Shown here: one piece after another, positions 1-8,517 of the stretch
Layout: each line of letters opens with the position of its first letter
Position numbering within the stretch: position 1 is the first letter of the stretch
From: Trichomonas vaginalis G3
Lineage: Eukaryota; Parabasalia; Trichomonadida; Trichomonadidae
Assembly (NCBI RefSeq): GCF_026262505.1
Contig: NC_067206.1
Coordinates: 16,512,641 to 16,576,640 of the forward strand
Direction of reading: 5' to 3'
DNA length: 64,000 nucleotides
Notes under the pieces: generated by a model
Database searches by the model: none
What the model saw: only the letters and a program-made list of their open reading frames with translations
Told to the model about the DNA's origin: nothing
Program-made: the position numbers and the translations under genes

Positions 1-724
1 ACTTTTTTAAATTGAGAGTTATTTTAAGGGTGCATATACGCCTGTAAGGCACAACTTCCAACAACTCTGAGATTGTTAATAAGTGTATTAAAAGGTAGTT
101 CCACGAAGATCAAGACAGCAGATTTCCGAATAATAGAATCAATAGACTCCATAATTTTTATGAATTAATCGTCATGTTATGATTTAAATATCAAATTTAA
201 TTTCCTATATTCAATATACCTTTTGTTTTACGCAATGTGTTTCCTGTCAATTGCGAAAGGCATTGCCTGTGTATGTATATTTGCTTATGAGATATTCATT
301 ATTATTTTATGAAAATGTTTTTTATTATACATCTTATGATCCCATATGCAAATTTTCCCAAGGAATATTTCATATTGATATCAATAACTATATGAAAAAA
401 AAATATATGTAAGTAATAATGAAAATGGTTTATGAATAAAATCAAAATGAAAATAAAACAGGATGCCATATAAATTCTTATAATGCTAGCAATGCCAAAG
501 CAGCAATAGAATTAACAAGATTATAAGTAAGCCTTTGCAAAATAAGATAAAAAACATCAGAGCATTAATTGCTTAGCCGAGATATGCATCAATGTGTTCG
601 GCTAATTGTCAAATAGTTTTAAAAATTTAACGGTAAAGAAGCCAGATTATGGCAAGGTAAAAATAATTCAAAAACTTTTTAAAAATCTCTAATTTTATTA
701 CATACAAACATGGGAACTTACGAT
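1..724. other. AT-rich intergenic stretch
   Basis: No open frame or RNA gene stands out. The sequence is AT-rich with homopolymer runs and looks like ordinary intergenic DNA downstream of the Myb gene that ends at 725. Confidence 0.6.
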
Positions 725-1354
725 CTAAAAAGCAAGTTCGAATGACTCGAAAATATCGGAAGCGACGGACCAGTCGATTAAGTCATCAACTTTAGAGTTT
801 GAGTTGTCCTCAAATACTGTAGCTGAAGGGTACTCCATTGGTGCTGGGGATGGAGCTGTATTGATTTGTTGTTGATAGGCCATTTCATAATTAGTTATTG
901 GAGGTGTCTGGACATAAATTGGACTGGACTGTGGTGACAATTTTGCCTTTTTGCTTGTTCCTGTAGCTAAAAAGCTAACATTATGAGTTCTAAGAAATTC
1001 AAGTGTTACTCCTCTTCTTTTCAAAACCATATATCTGGATTTTATACTGATATCAGATCTATTATTGAAGTATTTGGAAATAACAACCCATTTAGCACCA
1101 AATTCTTGATATTTTTCAAGAAGAAGAATATCTTCTGCGACAGAAAATGGACTTCTGTTAATATTTGGATTTAAGTAGTTTTCCCATCTTTCCTTACATT
1201 GGCGTGGATTTCTATCACCCATTTTTTCAGATATAAGTTTCCAATTTAACTCAGAGCATTGAGATATAATGGAGCAAAGCCTCATATCATCCTCCTTTGT
1301 GAACTTGCACTTTGGATGACACTTTGGAGAAGAGCACATATCATCAGATATCAT
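725..1354 (-). CDS. Myb-like DNA-binding protein (two repeats)
   Basis: This 209-residue protein is predicted to bind DNA in the nucleus as a transcription regulator. Two Myb repeats are visible, at about residues 16-60 and 66-112. Both have the spaced aromatic residues of the family, and the RNPRQCKERWENYLNP stretch is typical of the recognition helix and linker of trichomonad Myb proteins. The C-terminal 90 residues are Ser/Pro/Thr-rich with an acidic end, perhaps an activation region. The start at 1354 is supported by an initiator-like TCATTAT on the minus strand 7-13 bases upstream, the usual trichomonad arrangement of a short 5' leader. Trichomonads have hundreds of such genes, so the target cannot be inferred. 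The frame is intact. Confidence 0.85.
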   Translation of the reverse strand: MISDDMCSSPKCHPKCKFTKEDDMRLCSIISQCSELNWKLISEKMGDRNPRQCKERWENYLNPNINRSPFSVAEDILLLEKYQEFGAKWVVISKYFNNRSDISIKSRYMVLKRRGVTLEFLRTHNVSFLATGTSKKAKLSPQSSPIYVQTPPITNYEMAYQQQINTAPSPAPMEYPSATVFEDNSNSKVDDLIDWSVASDIFESFELAF

Positions 1355-1360
1355 TGTAGA

Positions 1361-1367
1361 ATAATGA
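1361..1367 (-). promoter_or_regulatory. Initiator-like (Inr) element of the Myb gene
   Basis: On the minus strand this reads TCATTAT. It fits the trichomonad core initiator TCA(Y)(W)(W), in which transcription starts at the A. It lies 7-13 bases upstream of the Myb ATG, which is the expected distance. Function is inferred from motif and position. Confidence 0.55.
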
Positions 1368-1519
1368 GTTTTTCCTTCTCAAAATTCTTCCATAGAAAAT
1401 TCCCGCTAATTGAGAACAACTCTCAATTGATATAAATTATGAATATTTATGAAAAATGATTGGCATAAGATTGTAAATATATATTCCTTTTTATCTGAAT
1501 TCAGATGAAGTTTTCTATG

Positions 1520-2444
1520 TACCATCCTTTCACGAACCTCAGAGTCTACACAAAAACCACGGAGTCCATTGAGAGAGTTCTATCAAAAAGTCAAATTTTC
1601 TTAGAAAGATTTGAGAGCTTCACAAAAATTGAGAGATATACTCATAGGATTTGGAATGCTGAAAAATAGTAAGACTATGATATTTAGTATCTATACCGAA
1701 CATTAGTTTATATTTCATCAACAATTGATGAATTTGCATATGCGAGACCGTTTAGATTTGTGAAAAAGTAAACGTTCACCATTACATGCGGGAATAGCTC
1801 AAATCTGCACTGAAATCCTTTATTGCGGTATTATCCGCTTGGTTCTCCAACTAATTTAAGTGATACCATGCAGATTTATCATATAAATAGAGGAGATTAA
1901 GTAGATCTTCTTCTCACGAATCTTCTTGAGAAAGACGATCTACGTTCTATTGTTATTTTATGATAGTACATGCATAAGTTTATGGTCTCTTTCAAAAAAA
2001 CCTAAATCAAAAAAAAATTAATAATTTATATTTGGAATTTTGGTTTGTTACAAGCCAAAATGACAATATAAACTATTACATTACAGATCCTGCCATATCA
2101 GGCTTTGAATGGCATAAAAAAATATTATTTTTTTTTATGCTCCAAATATTACTAATAGCGTTCGAATAACGTACTATAGCAAAAGCCGATAATATTCCCT
2201 TAACCTTGGCGTTAATTTGATTAAAAATTTAATTTTTTACCAATTTTTCAAGAAAATGAAAGAAATATGTTTAATACAGTCCATTAGGGCAAAATGAATC
2301 GTTGGCAATGTTATACTAGCCAAAATAGGCCTATGGGGTGTAGCAATGCTCTCAATTATTTGAAATCCCTTTCAAAAATTGTGGGTCTCATAGAATTCAC
2401 TCCGTGGTTTTTGTGTAGGATCTGAGGTTCTCAAAAGGATGGTA
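1520..2444. mobile_element. Mariner-type MITE with 40-45 bp terminal inverted repeats
   Basis: The left end (1522 on, CCATCC...) and right end (to 2442, ...GGATGG) form an imperfect inverted repeat of about 43 bases, including the shared AACCTCAGA and CTACACAAAAACCACGGAGT segments. Both ends are bounded by TA, the target duplication of Tc1/mariner elements. The 925-bp interior has no credible open frame, so this looks like a non-autonomous copy. Family assignment rests on the TA duplication and on the end structure only. Confidence 0.7.
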
Positions 2445-2861
2445 TAGTTTTGAAAATTAAATCAACAAAAATTTTAGGAATATAATACTTTTTTTGGATT
2501 TATTTAAAAATCCTAAATATTATAAAATCAATAATCTTCTCAAAAAATTTCCATCATTGAGACAGTATTTGATTTGATAATAATGTAGAAAATACATATC
2601 CCTGGAAGTGTGCGATCCAATTCCAATTATCAGAAATTTCTGATATCTCACAATCAGCGGGGCCTATTTTTCTCAAAATTTCTGCAATTTATTATAGCGA
2701 TCAATTATATAGAATTTACAAATTATGAAATATAAAATTTTCATAAAAGGAAATAATCGTTCCCATCATGACGATAGAGTAAAAACGTGCTTTTTCTTGT
2801 CTATATTTATTGGAAGGAAATTCAACATTTTATGTTCGTGTTTGGTGTTACAATTCATGAG

Positions 2862-2869
2862 GGAGATGT
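2862..2869. repeat. hAT target-site duplication, left copy
   Basis: GGAGATGT abuts the left inverted repeat of the hAT element and recurs at 27661-27668 beside its right end. Eight bases is the standard hAT duplication length. Confidence 0.85.
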
Positions 2870-3486
2870 AAGGTTGCAAAAAGCGGGGAACGATACAGAA
2901 ATTGAGAGAACCCGGCCCCTTAAGCGAGAACCCAGCACGGGGAAATGAACGATATAAAATGTAGTTTTTTCCTTATTTTTATCTCAATTTTTAATTTTTG
3001 AGAGGAAAAATTCAAGAAAAATATAGAGTTTAACGAGAAAAACATATGTATTTTGAGTACTCTTTCTATATTTTATTAAACAAAGAAATCAAAAATTCTC
3101 CGCTACGCGGCAATATTTTTGGAAACCCACTTTTCTAACCGTGGGTTAACTCAATTTTTTGAGAACTTTGAGAGGAAAACCGAACCCATTTACGGCTGGG
3201 GCGTTATATCTCGCTATCCAATCTTTTTCAGACCGTTAGAATTGCACATTGACCGCCGGGTTACCGAACCCACATCCATTAGTGCAATTTCCAATTCGGT
3301 TTAAGATCATTTTATTCTATAGCAAAATTCATGATAATATCATCGGAGCAAATTCAACAAAATAAAACTCGATTGTTTAATGAAATTACAAATTAAACCT
3401 TCCATATTACAGAATTATATCAATTTTTACAAAAAATTAAGTTATTCAAGGTAGTAAAAAAGAAGTATTAGTAATAAAATGAATAT
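2870..3486. other. hAT 3' non-coding part
   Basis: This lies between the hAT left end and the C-terminal transposase exon. It holds the terminal repeat, a short GC hairpin (CCGCTACGCGG, 3100-3110) and no convincing gene. A 61-codon open frame at 3119-3304 has no recognisable features. Confidence 0.55.
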
Positions 3487-3762
3487 TTACTTAGATTTCT
3501 TTTGATTACGGCGTCGTTTTGAATTGTAAATGTACAAGAAAATCATTTTCGCTTTGACCAATGCTTCTGATGCACGGCAACTAAGGGAATCAAAATGATG
3601 CTTCTGATAAGAGAATAACCTTTCAACAGCTGCTTCCGTTGCTGCAGCCGATAATAATTTCACTGCAATACGTGCTAGCTCTTTCCATTTCTGGTTGTTG
3701 ACTAATGCTTTCCAGAATTTATACGGATCTGGTTCACTCAAATCGAAGCAGTTAGTAAACAT
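3487..3762 (-). pseudogene. hAT transposase, C-terminal dimerisation domain fragment
   Basis: The conceptual protein carries the hallmark hAT C-terminal signature: ATEAAVERLFSYQKHHFD, followed by a Leu/Ala helix and an Asn near the end, matching the family pattern SSxxxERxFS...R. The hAT reading frame proper begins at the target duplication (3745-3749); the first few codons of the open frame come from the inserted Polinton end. The rest of the transposase lies beyond the Polinton at 25391-27535. As part of a plain DNA transposon split by insertion it cannot give a full product. Confidence 0.8.
3745..3749. repeat. Polinton target-site duplication, left copy
   Basis: GAAGC precedes the Polinton end AGTTAGTAAAC and recurs directly after the right end at 25397-25401. 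Polintons duplicate 5-6 bp and begin with AG, as here. Confidence 0.8.
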
Positions 3763-3930
3763 ATCAAGTGTACGGTGGCACTGCGTTCCACCTTACCCAA
3801 TACTTGTGAATTTGACACTTTACAAAACCGTTAACGTATATTTTACAACACAAACGACAACACTAACTTAACCTTAAATATTTACAAAGCCGCCAACCAC
3901 CTCACCTCACTACTGTAAAAATAAACGTTC

Positions 3931-4251
3931 TCACTTACAAAAGTATTGCAACTCTTCCCATTGCTGTGCTTCACACAATAGTTCATAATCTTCTGACTCA
4001 CTTTCTTCTTCATATAGGTCAAAATCACTGTCAAAATAAATGTTAGTAAGTTTTGACAAAGCTAATGAAACACGTTTACCGTTTGTATCGTATGCTTGTA
4101 TAAACTTTCCATTCTTCATTCCTTCATAAACGCTCAAACTAACTTTACCTTTTCTCCCTCGTATCTGATAGAATGTATTTTCACGAGGAACGAAGAACAA
4201 ATTCTTGAACTCATGACCGTTGTAGTTTGTTATCTCAATAGTTTTCGTCAT
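3931..4251 (-). CDS. Small protein encoded within the left Polinton end
   Basis: This is a 106-residue protein of unknown function, encoded wholly inside the terminal repeat and therefore present twice (second copy 24895-25215). The first 70 residues are predicted beta-rich with basic patches (RGRKGK) and could form a small SH3- or Tudor-like barrel. The tail is strongly acidic (EEESESEDYE). Both copies are transcribed outward, toward the element's tips. Conservation in both ends keeps the gene identical by homology and may mean that it acts on the ends, for example in priming or integration; that role is inference. Confidence 0.7.
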   Translation of the reverse strand: MTKTIEITNYNGHEFKNLFFVPRENTFYQIRGRKGKVSLSVYEGMKNGKFIQAYDTNGKRVSLALSKLTNIYFDSDFDLYEEESESEDYELLCEAQQWEELQYFCK

Positions 4252-4257
4252 TTATAT

Positions 4258-4318
4258 AAAAATAAAATAAAAATAAAATAAAAATAAAATAAAAATAAAA
4301 TAAAAAATAAACTTAAAA
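4258..4318. repeat. A/T microsatellite (AAAATAAAAT)n
   Basis: This tract of roughly 10-bp units rich in AAAATAAAAT sits just upstream of the 106-codon gene and recurs at 24835-24890. It probably overlaps that gene's promoter. Confidence 0.7.
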
Positions 4319-4371
4319 ATAAATGATATCACCACCCTCACACGTATGAAAACATAGCACAAAAATAAATT

Positions 4372-4421
4372 TAGGTGAAGTGGTGAGATCTCACCTGTTT
4401 TTTCACCTCTTTTTTCACCCT
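4372..4421. promoter_or_regulatory. Iteron/palindrome block, copy A
   Basis: The block has the palindrome GGTGAGATCTCACC (4382-4395), an adjoining AGGTGAAG half, and two or three spaced repeats of the complement of GGTGAAAAAA. It lies just inside the left Polinton end. Five similar blocks occur in the window, in this element and its decayed relative. Function is unknown; replication origin or operator are the obvious candidates. Confidence 0.7.
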
Positions 4422-4436
4422 GTTGAATTCATTGCT

Positions 4437-4673
4437 TTATAACTCTCTTCCTTTCTCCAACTCTTCTAACTTCTTCTTAAGTTCAGCAATGTTGTCCTCA
4501 TGAAGTTTAATCTTTCTCAAAATTCCTTCTTTATCTAATGGTTGCTTTATCTTTCTAAACTGAACTCTACCATCCTTCATAGTATGAATGTAAAAACCTT
4601 CTGGAATAGTTCCTGATTTAATGTATTCTACCAAAAACTTTTGTTTCATTGCTTCAGTGACTTTATTTGTCAT
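4437..4673 (-). CDS. Small coiled-coil protein, unknown
   Basis: A 78-residue product starts at the ATG at 4673, chosen because the element's usual T-rich promoter (TTTTTATTTGATT) lies directly upstream. The C-terminal half is a heptad-rich Lys/Glu/Leu helix. The central part (GFYIHTMKDGRVQFRKIK) resembles the segment with YYVSQSKDGKIYVRKRK in the 144-residue protein at 6814-7248, so the two may be distant relatives. Its 3' end overlaps the terminal repeat. No function can be assigned. Confidence 0.6.
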   Translation of the reverse strand: MTNKVTEAMKQKFLVEYIKSGTIPEGFYIHTMKDGRVQFRKIKQPLDKEGILRKIKLHEDNIAELKKKLEELEKGREL

Positions 4674-4722
4674 TTCAATCAAATAAAAATTTTAATATTA
4701 AATAAAAAATAACGTTATTTTT

Positions 4723-5181
4723 TCAGTAAGGAAACGCAGGAGTTTTACGATTTATTTGAGGAGTAGGTTCTGGTTTAAATGTTGGAGTCGGTTTAGGAGT
4801 TGACTTTTGAACAGGAGTTTGTACTTCCATAGGTTCAGGAGTCATTGAAGGTGTTGTTTGTGAAGGCGTTGGTTTTGGCGAAGGTGTTGGAGTTTGTTTA
4901 ACTTCAGCTACTTCAGTATTATTTACAACATTTGCTTTATTTCTTTTCAACATCATAACTGCTCCTGCTGTAGCTAGCAAACCTAGTGGGAGACCATATT
5001 TTATATAAGGACTTGACCAAATGCTATTTTTGACAGGAGCTGGTGGAACACCTAACCTTGGTGAGACTGCTCTTTGCCATTGTGCAGCTCGTAAGAAATA
5101 TTCAATAGGTGCTCCATAATCGTTTGGTAAAGTTTGTTTCATAGATGGTGAAGGTTCACGAGAGCTTGATGAAGAACTCAT
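4723..5181 (-). CDS. Proline-rich membrane-anchored virion-protein candidate
   Basis: The 152-residue protein starts with a Ser run. About residues 60-80 form one hydrophobic segment (GLPLGLLATAGAVMML), followed by a basic stop (KRNK) and a long Pro/Thr/Ser-rich tail with many PxP repeats. This layout suggests a single-pass membrane or penton-associated protein. It lies immediately downstream of the capsid gene on the same strand, with a 30-base gap, suggesting a structural cluster. No homology is recognised. Confidence 0.6.
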   Translation of the reverse strand: MSSSSSSREPSPSMKQTLPNDYGAPIEYFLRAAQWQRAVSPRLGVPPAPVKNSIWSSPYIKYGLPLGLLATAGAVMMLKRNKANVVNNTEVAEVKQTPTPSPKPTPSQTTPSMTPEPMEVQTPVQKSTPKPTPTFKPEPTPQINRKTPAFPY

Positions 5182-5211
5182 TTATAAGCTTTAAAAATAA
5201 ACGTTCATCCT

Positions 5212-6786
5212 TTATTCCTCACCGTCGTCCGTAGCTAAGTTATAGTCATCTAATCTTATTATGGGGATGCCATTAGCACGCACCTGAATGGCAAAGCAAC
5301 AATCCCTCATAAATCCAATAAGTGGCTTTGGTACATTTTCAGTTGCTAGTTCAATAGGTCCTTTAACAGACAATTTGTATGTTATTGGAGCAGTAGATGT
5401 TTGACCTTGCTGGAAGCAAAAGTCCACTTCTGTTGGAAAACCACATAAGAAATGTGTGTTGTCATAGCTATCCCATTTATGTTCCACACTACCATCATCC
5501 ACCAATGACCTCATAACATCTTCATTAAATCCTATCATATCATTGTTTGTATTGCAAGCGTTCGCAACCATTTCATAAAATACAGGTCCATATGATTTTT
5601 CAGGTTCTGCAGGCATATTTCCATAAGCTCCCATGGAAAGCTGAAGATATTTAAACTTAGGGTTCTCAAAATTAACATAATAGTTGTCTTTCTTTCTAAA
5701 TAGTGCCCAAATACTTTTAACATTAATAGGCGTATAAGCTGCTGTAAATGTTGCACTTGAACTATCTGTATTCTTTGAGAATGAACCGTCCATAGGAATC
5801 CAATCCATAACTTTAACAGGAAAACATAAAGCCTCGTTTGTATAATGTTCTACAAGTTCTGTATAAATGTTAGGGTCTAAAGAGAATGACTTTGGATGAA
5901 TGAAACATTCATTAAAATCCATCTTTGTTCGAAATAGTTGCTGGGTTACAGTTGTAATAGTAACTGTTCCACTAGCTTCTACTGCCTTCGTTATCATAGT
6001 GAATGGTTCATTCCATGGAACAAATTTATTTGTCGGTGGATTTGAATCTGAAGCAAATGCAACTTTAAGAGTTGGATTGAAAGCAATGATATCATTTACA
6101 GATATAGATGTGCATTGTAAGGCGTCGCTACTGAACTTTACTTTAAGCTGAATGTTTCCTGCAAAAGCTGGAATAAATCGAATAGCTTCTAATGGAAGGA
6201 ATCTTCTAACAGGAATTCTTAAACGAAGCTTAAAATCAAATGATTTTCCTGCTGTAATTGGACCACTAACAATTTGTCCTGTTCTGCATGTTCCCGAATG
6301 ACTCCATACATCTTCATGTCGAGTCTTTGAGAAAACATCTACTTTCTTTATTTGTTCGGTAGTTTGTGAGTTTGAAGTTATATATGCTTCTTCTCTTGCG
6401 TTGTCTTGAGAATATACGATACGACCATTTGCAAGGATTTGATATCCAGCAACTGCATAGAAAGCGTCATCGAAACCAATCCAAAATCCTGGTGGGTTTG
6501 TTTTATTGGAACCTGAACCAATTTCTTTATCTACAATAAATTGACCTTCCATTTTATACGTAATGAATGTATTGTAAAGGTCCAACATATTTTCACCAGG
6601 AGGTGAGAGATTGAATGTTACCCATGTGTTATCTTTAGCAGTTCCAGGTTGTGATGGAATCTTTGCGTCAGAATATTTTCTATTAGTGTCACCAATTTGA
6701 ACTGCATTGTCTATGATATCGAAATATGAGCGAATCTGATGAATATGCTCTGCTGGAGTAAATTCGTTTAGCTGTTCGTTCTGCAT
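5212..6786 (-). CDS. Major capsid protein candidate (double jelly-roll)
   Basis: This 524-residue protein is the best candidate for the Polinton major capsid protein, which forms the hexon-like shell of the proposed virion. It is beta-rich throughout with few charged helices. It holds a stretch (RRFLPLEAIRFIPAFAGNIQ, about residues 190-210) of the kind found at the end of the first jelly-roll in such proteins, with a second Pro- and aromatic-rich beta half following. Length fits the family (450-650). It is flanked by other small structural-type genes on the same strand. The assignment rests on size, composition, motif feel and context; a structure prediction would decide. Confidence 0.65.
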   Translation of the reverse strand: MQNEQLNEFTPAEHIHQIRSYFDIIDNAVQIGDTNRKYSDAKIPSQPGTAKDNTWVTFNLSPPGENMLDLYNTFITYKMEGQFIVDKEIGSGSNKTNPPGFWIGFDDAFYAVAGYQILANGRIVYSQDNAREEAYITSNSQTTEQIKKVDVFSKTRHEDVWSHSGTCRTGQIVSGPITAGKSFDFKLRLRIPVRRFLPLEAIRFIPAFAGNIQLKVKFSSDALQCTSISVNDIIAFNPTLKVAFASDSNPPTNKFVPWNEPFTMITKAVEASGTVTITTVTQQLFRTKMDFNECFIHPKSFSLDPNIYTELVEHYTNEALCFPVKVMDWIPMDGSFSKNTDSSSATFTAAYTPINVKSIWALFRKKDNYYVNFENPKFKYLQLSMGAYGNMPAEPEKSYGPVFYEMVANACNTNNDMIGFNEDVMRSLVDDGSVEHKWDSYDNTHFLCGFPTEVDFCFQQGQTSTAPITYKLSVKGPIELATENVPKPLIGFMRDCCFAIQVRANGIPIIRLDDYNLATDDGEE

Positions 6787-6813
6787 GTATTTACTTCAGA
6801 TAAAAATATCTAT

Positions 6814-7248
6814 TTACTTCATTATTCTCACTCTTCTTCTTGGCATTCGTGGTGGAAGTTGTTTCTTGACATTTTCAATGAACTGTACATTCTCTTTTGT
6901 CTCAACTTCTTTCACTGGTGGGTCAGGGTTCTTTGACTCGGTTTGTTTTTCAATGAAATTCACGAACTTTGCAATAAGCTCTTGGTTCGTTATTGAAAGT
7001 ACATCTGGCTTCTTTTCTTCTTGTTCTTTTGGTGGCTCAGTTTGAACAGAAGGTTTTATATGGGCTTCGTGGACTTCACCCTTACCATACACCTTAATGT
7101 TGTCGCTTTCTGCATTCGCTAATGGAACCTTTCTTTTTCTTACGTATATTTTACCATCTTTACTCTGACTTACGTAATAGAAAGGATGTTGTATTCCTCT
7201 TGCGTCATTTAATATAATAGACTCTCGCTCTGATTTTGACAAGCTCAT
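6814..7248 (-). CDS. Basic/acidic mixed protein, unknown (144 aa)
   Basis: The first 50 residues contain a predicted small beta unit with YYVSQSKDGKIYVRKRK; the middle is Glu/Lys-rich; the C-terminus is very basic (PPRMPRRRVRIMK), suggesting nucleic-acid or virion-core binding. It lies just upstream of the capsid gene on the same strand, 27 bases apart. Function is not recognised. Confidence 0.6.
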   Translation of the reverse strand: MSLSKSERESIILNDARGIQHPFYYVSQSKDGKIYVRKRKVPLANAESDNIKVYGKGEVHEAHIKPSVQTEPPKEQEEKKPDVLSITNQELIAKFVNFIEKQTESKNPDPPVKEVETKENVQFIENVKKQLPPRMPRRRVRIMK

Positions 7249-7293
7249 TTTACATCGGTTAAAGTTTTAATTTTGTTTTTTATCTGCAGTCAA

Positions 7294-7554
7294 ATGACTC
7301 AGACAAGCCCTACGGACAAGACCCAAGGGGTCATAGATGTTGAAGCATTGAAGAAAGAAATTCGCGAGCAAATTTTATCCGAACTGAAGGAACAAAAACA
7401 AGAACAAAAGCCAGAGAGACCAAAGAGAAAACTTAGTGAAAAACAACTTGCTGCATTAGCTGCTGGAAGACAAAAGAACCCACGTTTGCTGGCGAAAAAA
7501 GCTAGAGAAGAAGCTGAAGCAAAAGCTAAAGAAGCTGAAGCAAAGAAAGAGTAA
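7294..7554 (+). CDS. Small Lys/Ala-rich basic protein
   Basis: An 86-residue product; the start is set at 7294 because the upstream part of the open frame lacks an ATG and covers the promoter motif TTTTTTATC. It is highly charged and helical, with the segment KRKLSEKQLAALAAGRQKNP followed by an Ala/Lys/Glu helix, like small DNA-condensing or core proteins of large DNA viruses. It is divergent from the 144-residue gene, 45 bases away. Function is inferred from composition only. Confidence 0.6.
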   Translation: MTQTSPTDKTQGVIDVEALKKEIREQILSELKEQKQEQKPERPKRKLSEKQLAALAAGRQKNPRLLAKKAREEAEAKAKEAEAKKE

Positions 7555-7578
7555 ATGGTTTATTTTTATCCGAATTAA

Positions 7579-8436
7579 ATGTATAGACAAATACCTTTAT
7601 CTGTTGCGTTCAGTAGTGAAAACCCTGACGTCAAAATAAAGGGGAACAGAGTAACGTTTAAGTTTCCAACAGACTGGATTGTGAACATAAATGAAGAGAA
7701 GTACATTGGCATAACATCTATGTATATAACACGTGCTTTCAGAAAGGTTGACTTTATACTTCAAGTCGAGATAGAAAATGACGAACAGTCTTTAAGCGCC
7801 CAAAACATTCACATATACAAATACTTTAAAGACGATACAACATTGTTGCAATGTATGATTTCATTTAATGAAATGTTCGAGAAAAAGTTTAACATTGAAG
7901 TACAAACTTTACAGCCTTTACGTGAGTTTCTTGCACAACTGAAAGAAGAAGGTAGTCAGCCACAACTTATAGACTTTCATTATGAATTTAATGAAAATGA
8001 AGATGGAACACATGACTGTCAGTTTGTTGTATTCTCACCATTCAATGAAGTCGCTAAAGAGAAAGAAAATCCATTACGTATAAGATTTCAAATCTCTGAA
8101 CCAAGTGACGATTTCAAGAATGTTTTCAATTATGATGCAATGCTTCCGAGGAAAAATGAATTTTCAAAGATTGTAACACCTGGCATTTGGGATAGAAAGC
8201 AAGCTATTCTTTTCTCTAATATAGCCAAAGGCGTTGAAAATGAGTTCATTGGTCATACAAGAACTACACCACTGCCAAATCCTAAATACTATAAATTAAC
8301 TGGCTTCAATCGTGAGTTTTGGATAGACATGTTCTCCACTCATGACCATAACTGCCCAGTGTTCTTACCTCCAGACCATAAGGACTGTCTCTACATTGAA
8401 GCACAACTCTTAAACTCTACCATCGCAGTATTGTAA
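7579..8436 (+). CDS. Beta-rich virion-protein candidate (penton-like), 285 aa
   Basis: This 285-residue protein starts 24 bases after the preceding gene, with the motif TTTATTTTTATC in the gap. It is predominantly beta, with an N-terminal domain (strands around FKFPTDWIVNINEEKYIGI) and a C-terminal end DCLYIEAQLLNSTIA. The same LYIE(S/A)... ending is seen in the 258-residue protein at 20117. Together with the 23083 gene it forms a set of three look-alikes. In Polintons a single-jelly-roll penton protein is expected; one of these may be it. The assignment is tentative. Confidence 0.55.
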   Translation: MYRQIPLSVAFSSENPDVKIKGNRVTFKFPTDWIVNINEEKYIGITSMYITRAFRKVDFILQVEIENDEQSLSAQNIHIYKYFKDDTTLLQCMISFNEMFEKKFNIEVQTLQPLREFLAQLKEEGSQPQLIDFHYEFNENEDGTHDCQFVVFSPFNEVAKEKENPLRIRFQISEPSDDFKNVFNYDAMLPRKNEFSKIVTPGIWDRKQAILFSNIAKGVENEFIGHTRTTPLPNPKYYKLTGFNREFWIDMFSTHDHNCPVFLPPDHKDCLYIEAQLLNSTIAVL

Positions 8437-8517
8437 ATGACCACATGGGCTTCGCCCTTGCTGCTAGCGGCTTATTTTTATCACGAATGACCTCATTGCT
8501 GACAAAAATAAATGACC
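8437..8517. repeat. Double GC hairpin in an intergenic gap
   Basis: Between the ends of two convergent genes lies GGGCTTCGCCC (8447-8457) followed by GCTGCTAGCGGC (8460-8471). On the minus strand this is a GCC/GC stem, then a GGGC-GAA-GCCC hairpin. It matches the double-hairpin pattern found elsewhere in the window. It could end transcription of both genes. Confidence 0.6.

Larger units (their letters stand above)
3750..4453. repeat. Polinton left terminal inverted repeat (704 bp)
   Basis: The sequence from AGTTAGTAAACATATC to the end at 4453 is repeated in reverse complement at 24693-25396, with only a few differences. It contains a complete 106-codon gene transcribed outward, an A/T microsatellite and an iteron/palindrome block. 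Its inner edge runs into the 3' ends of two unrelated genes, one on each side of the element. Confidence 0.9.
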
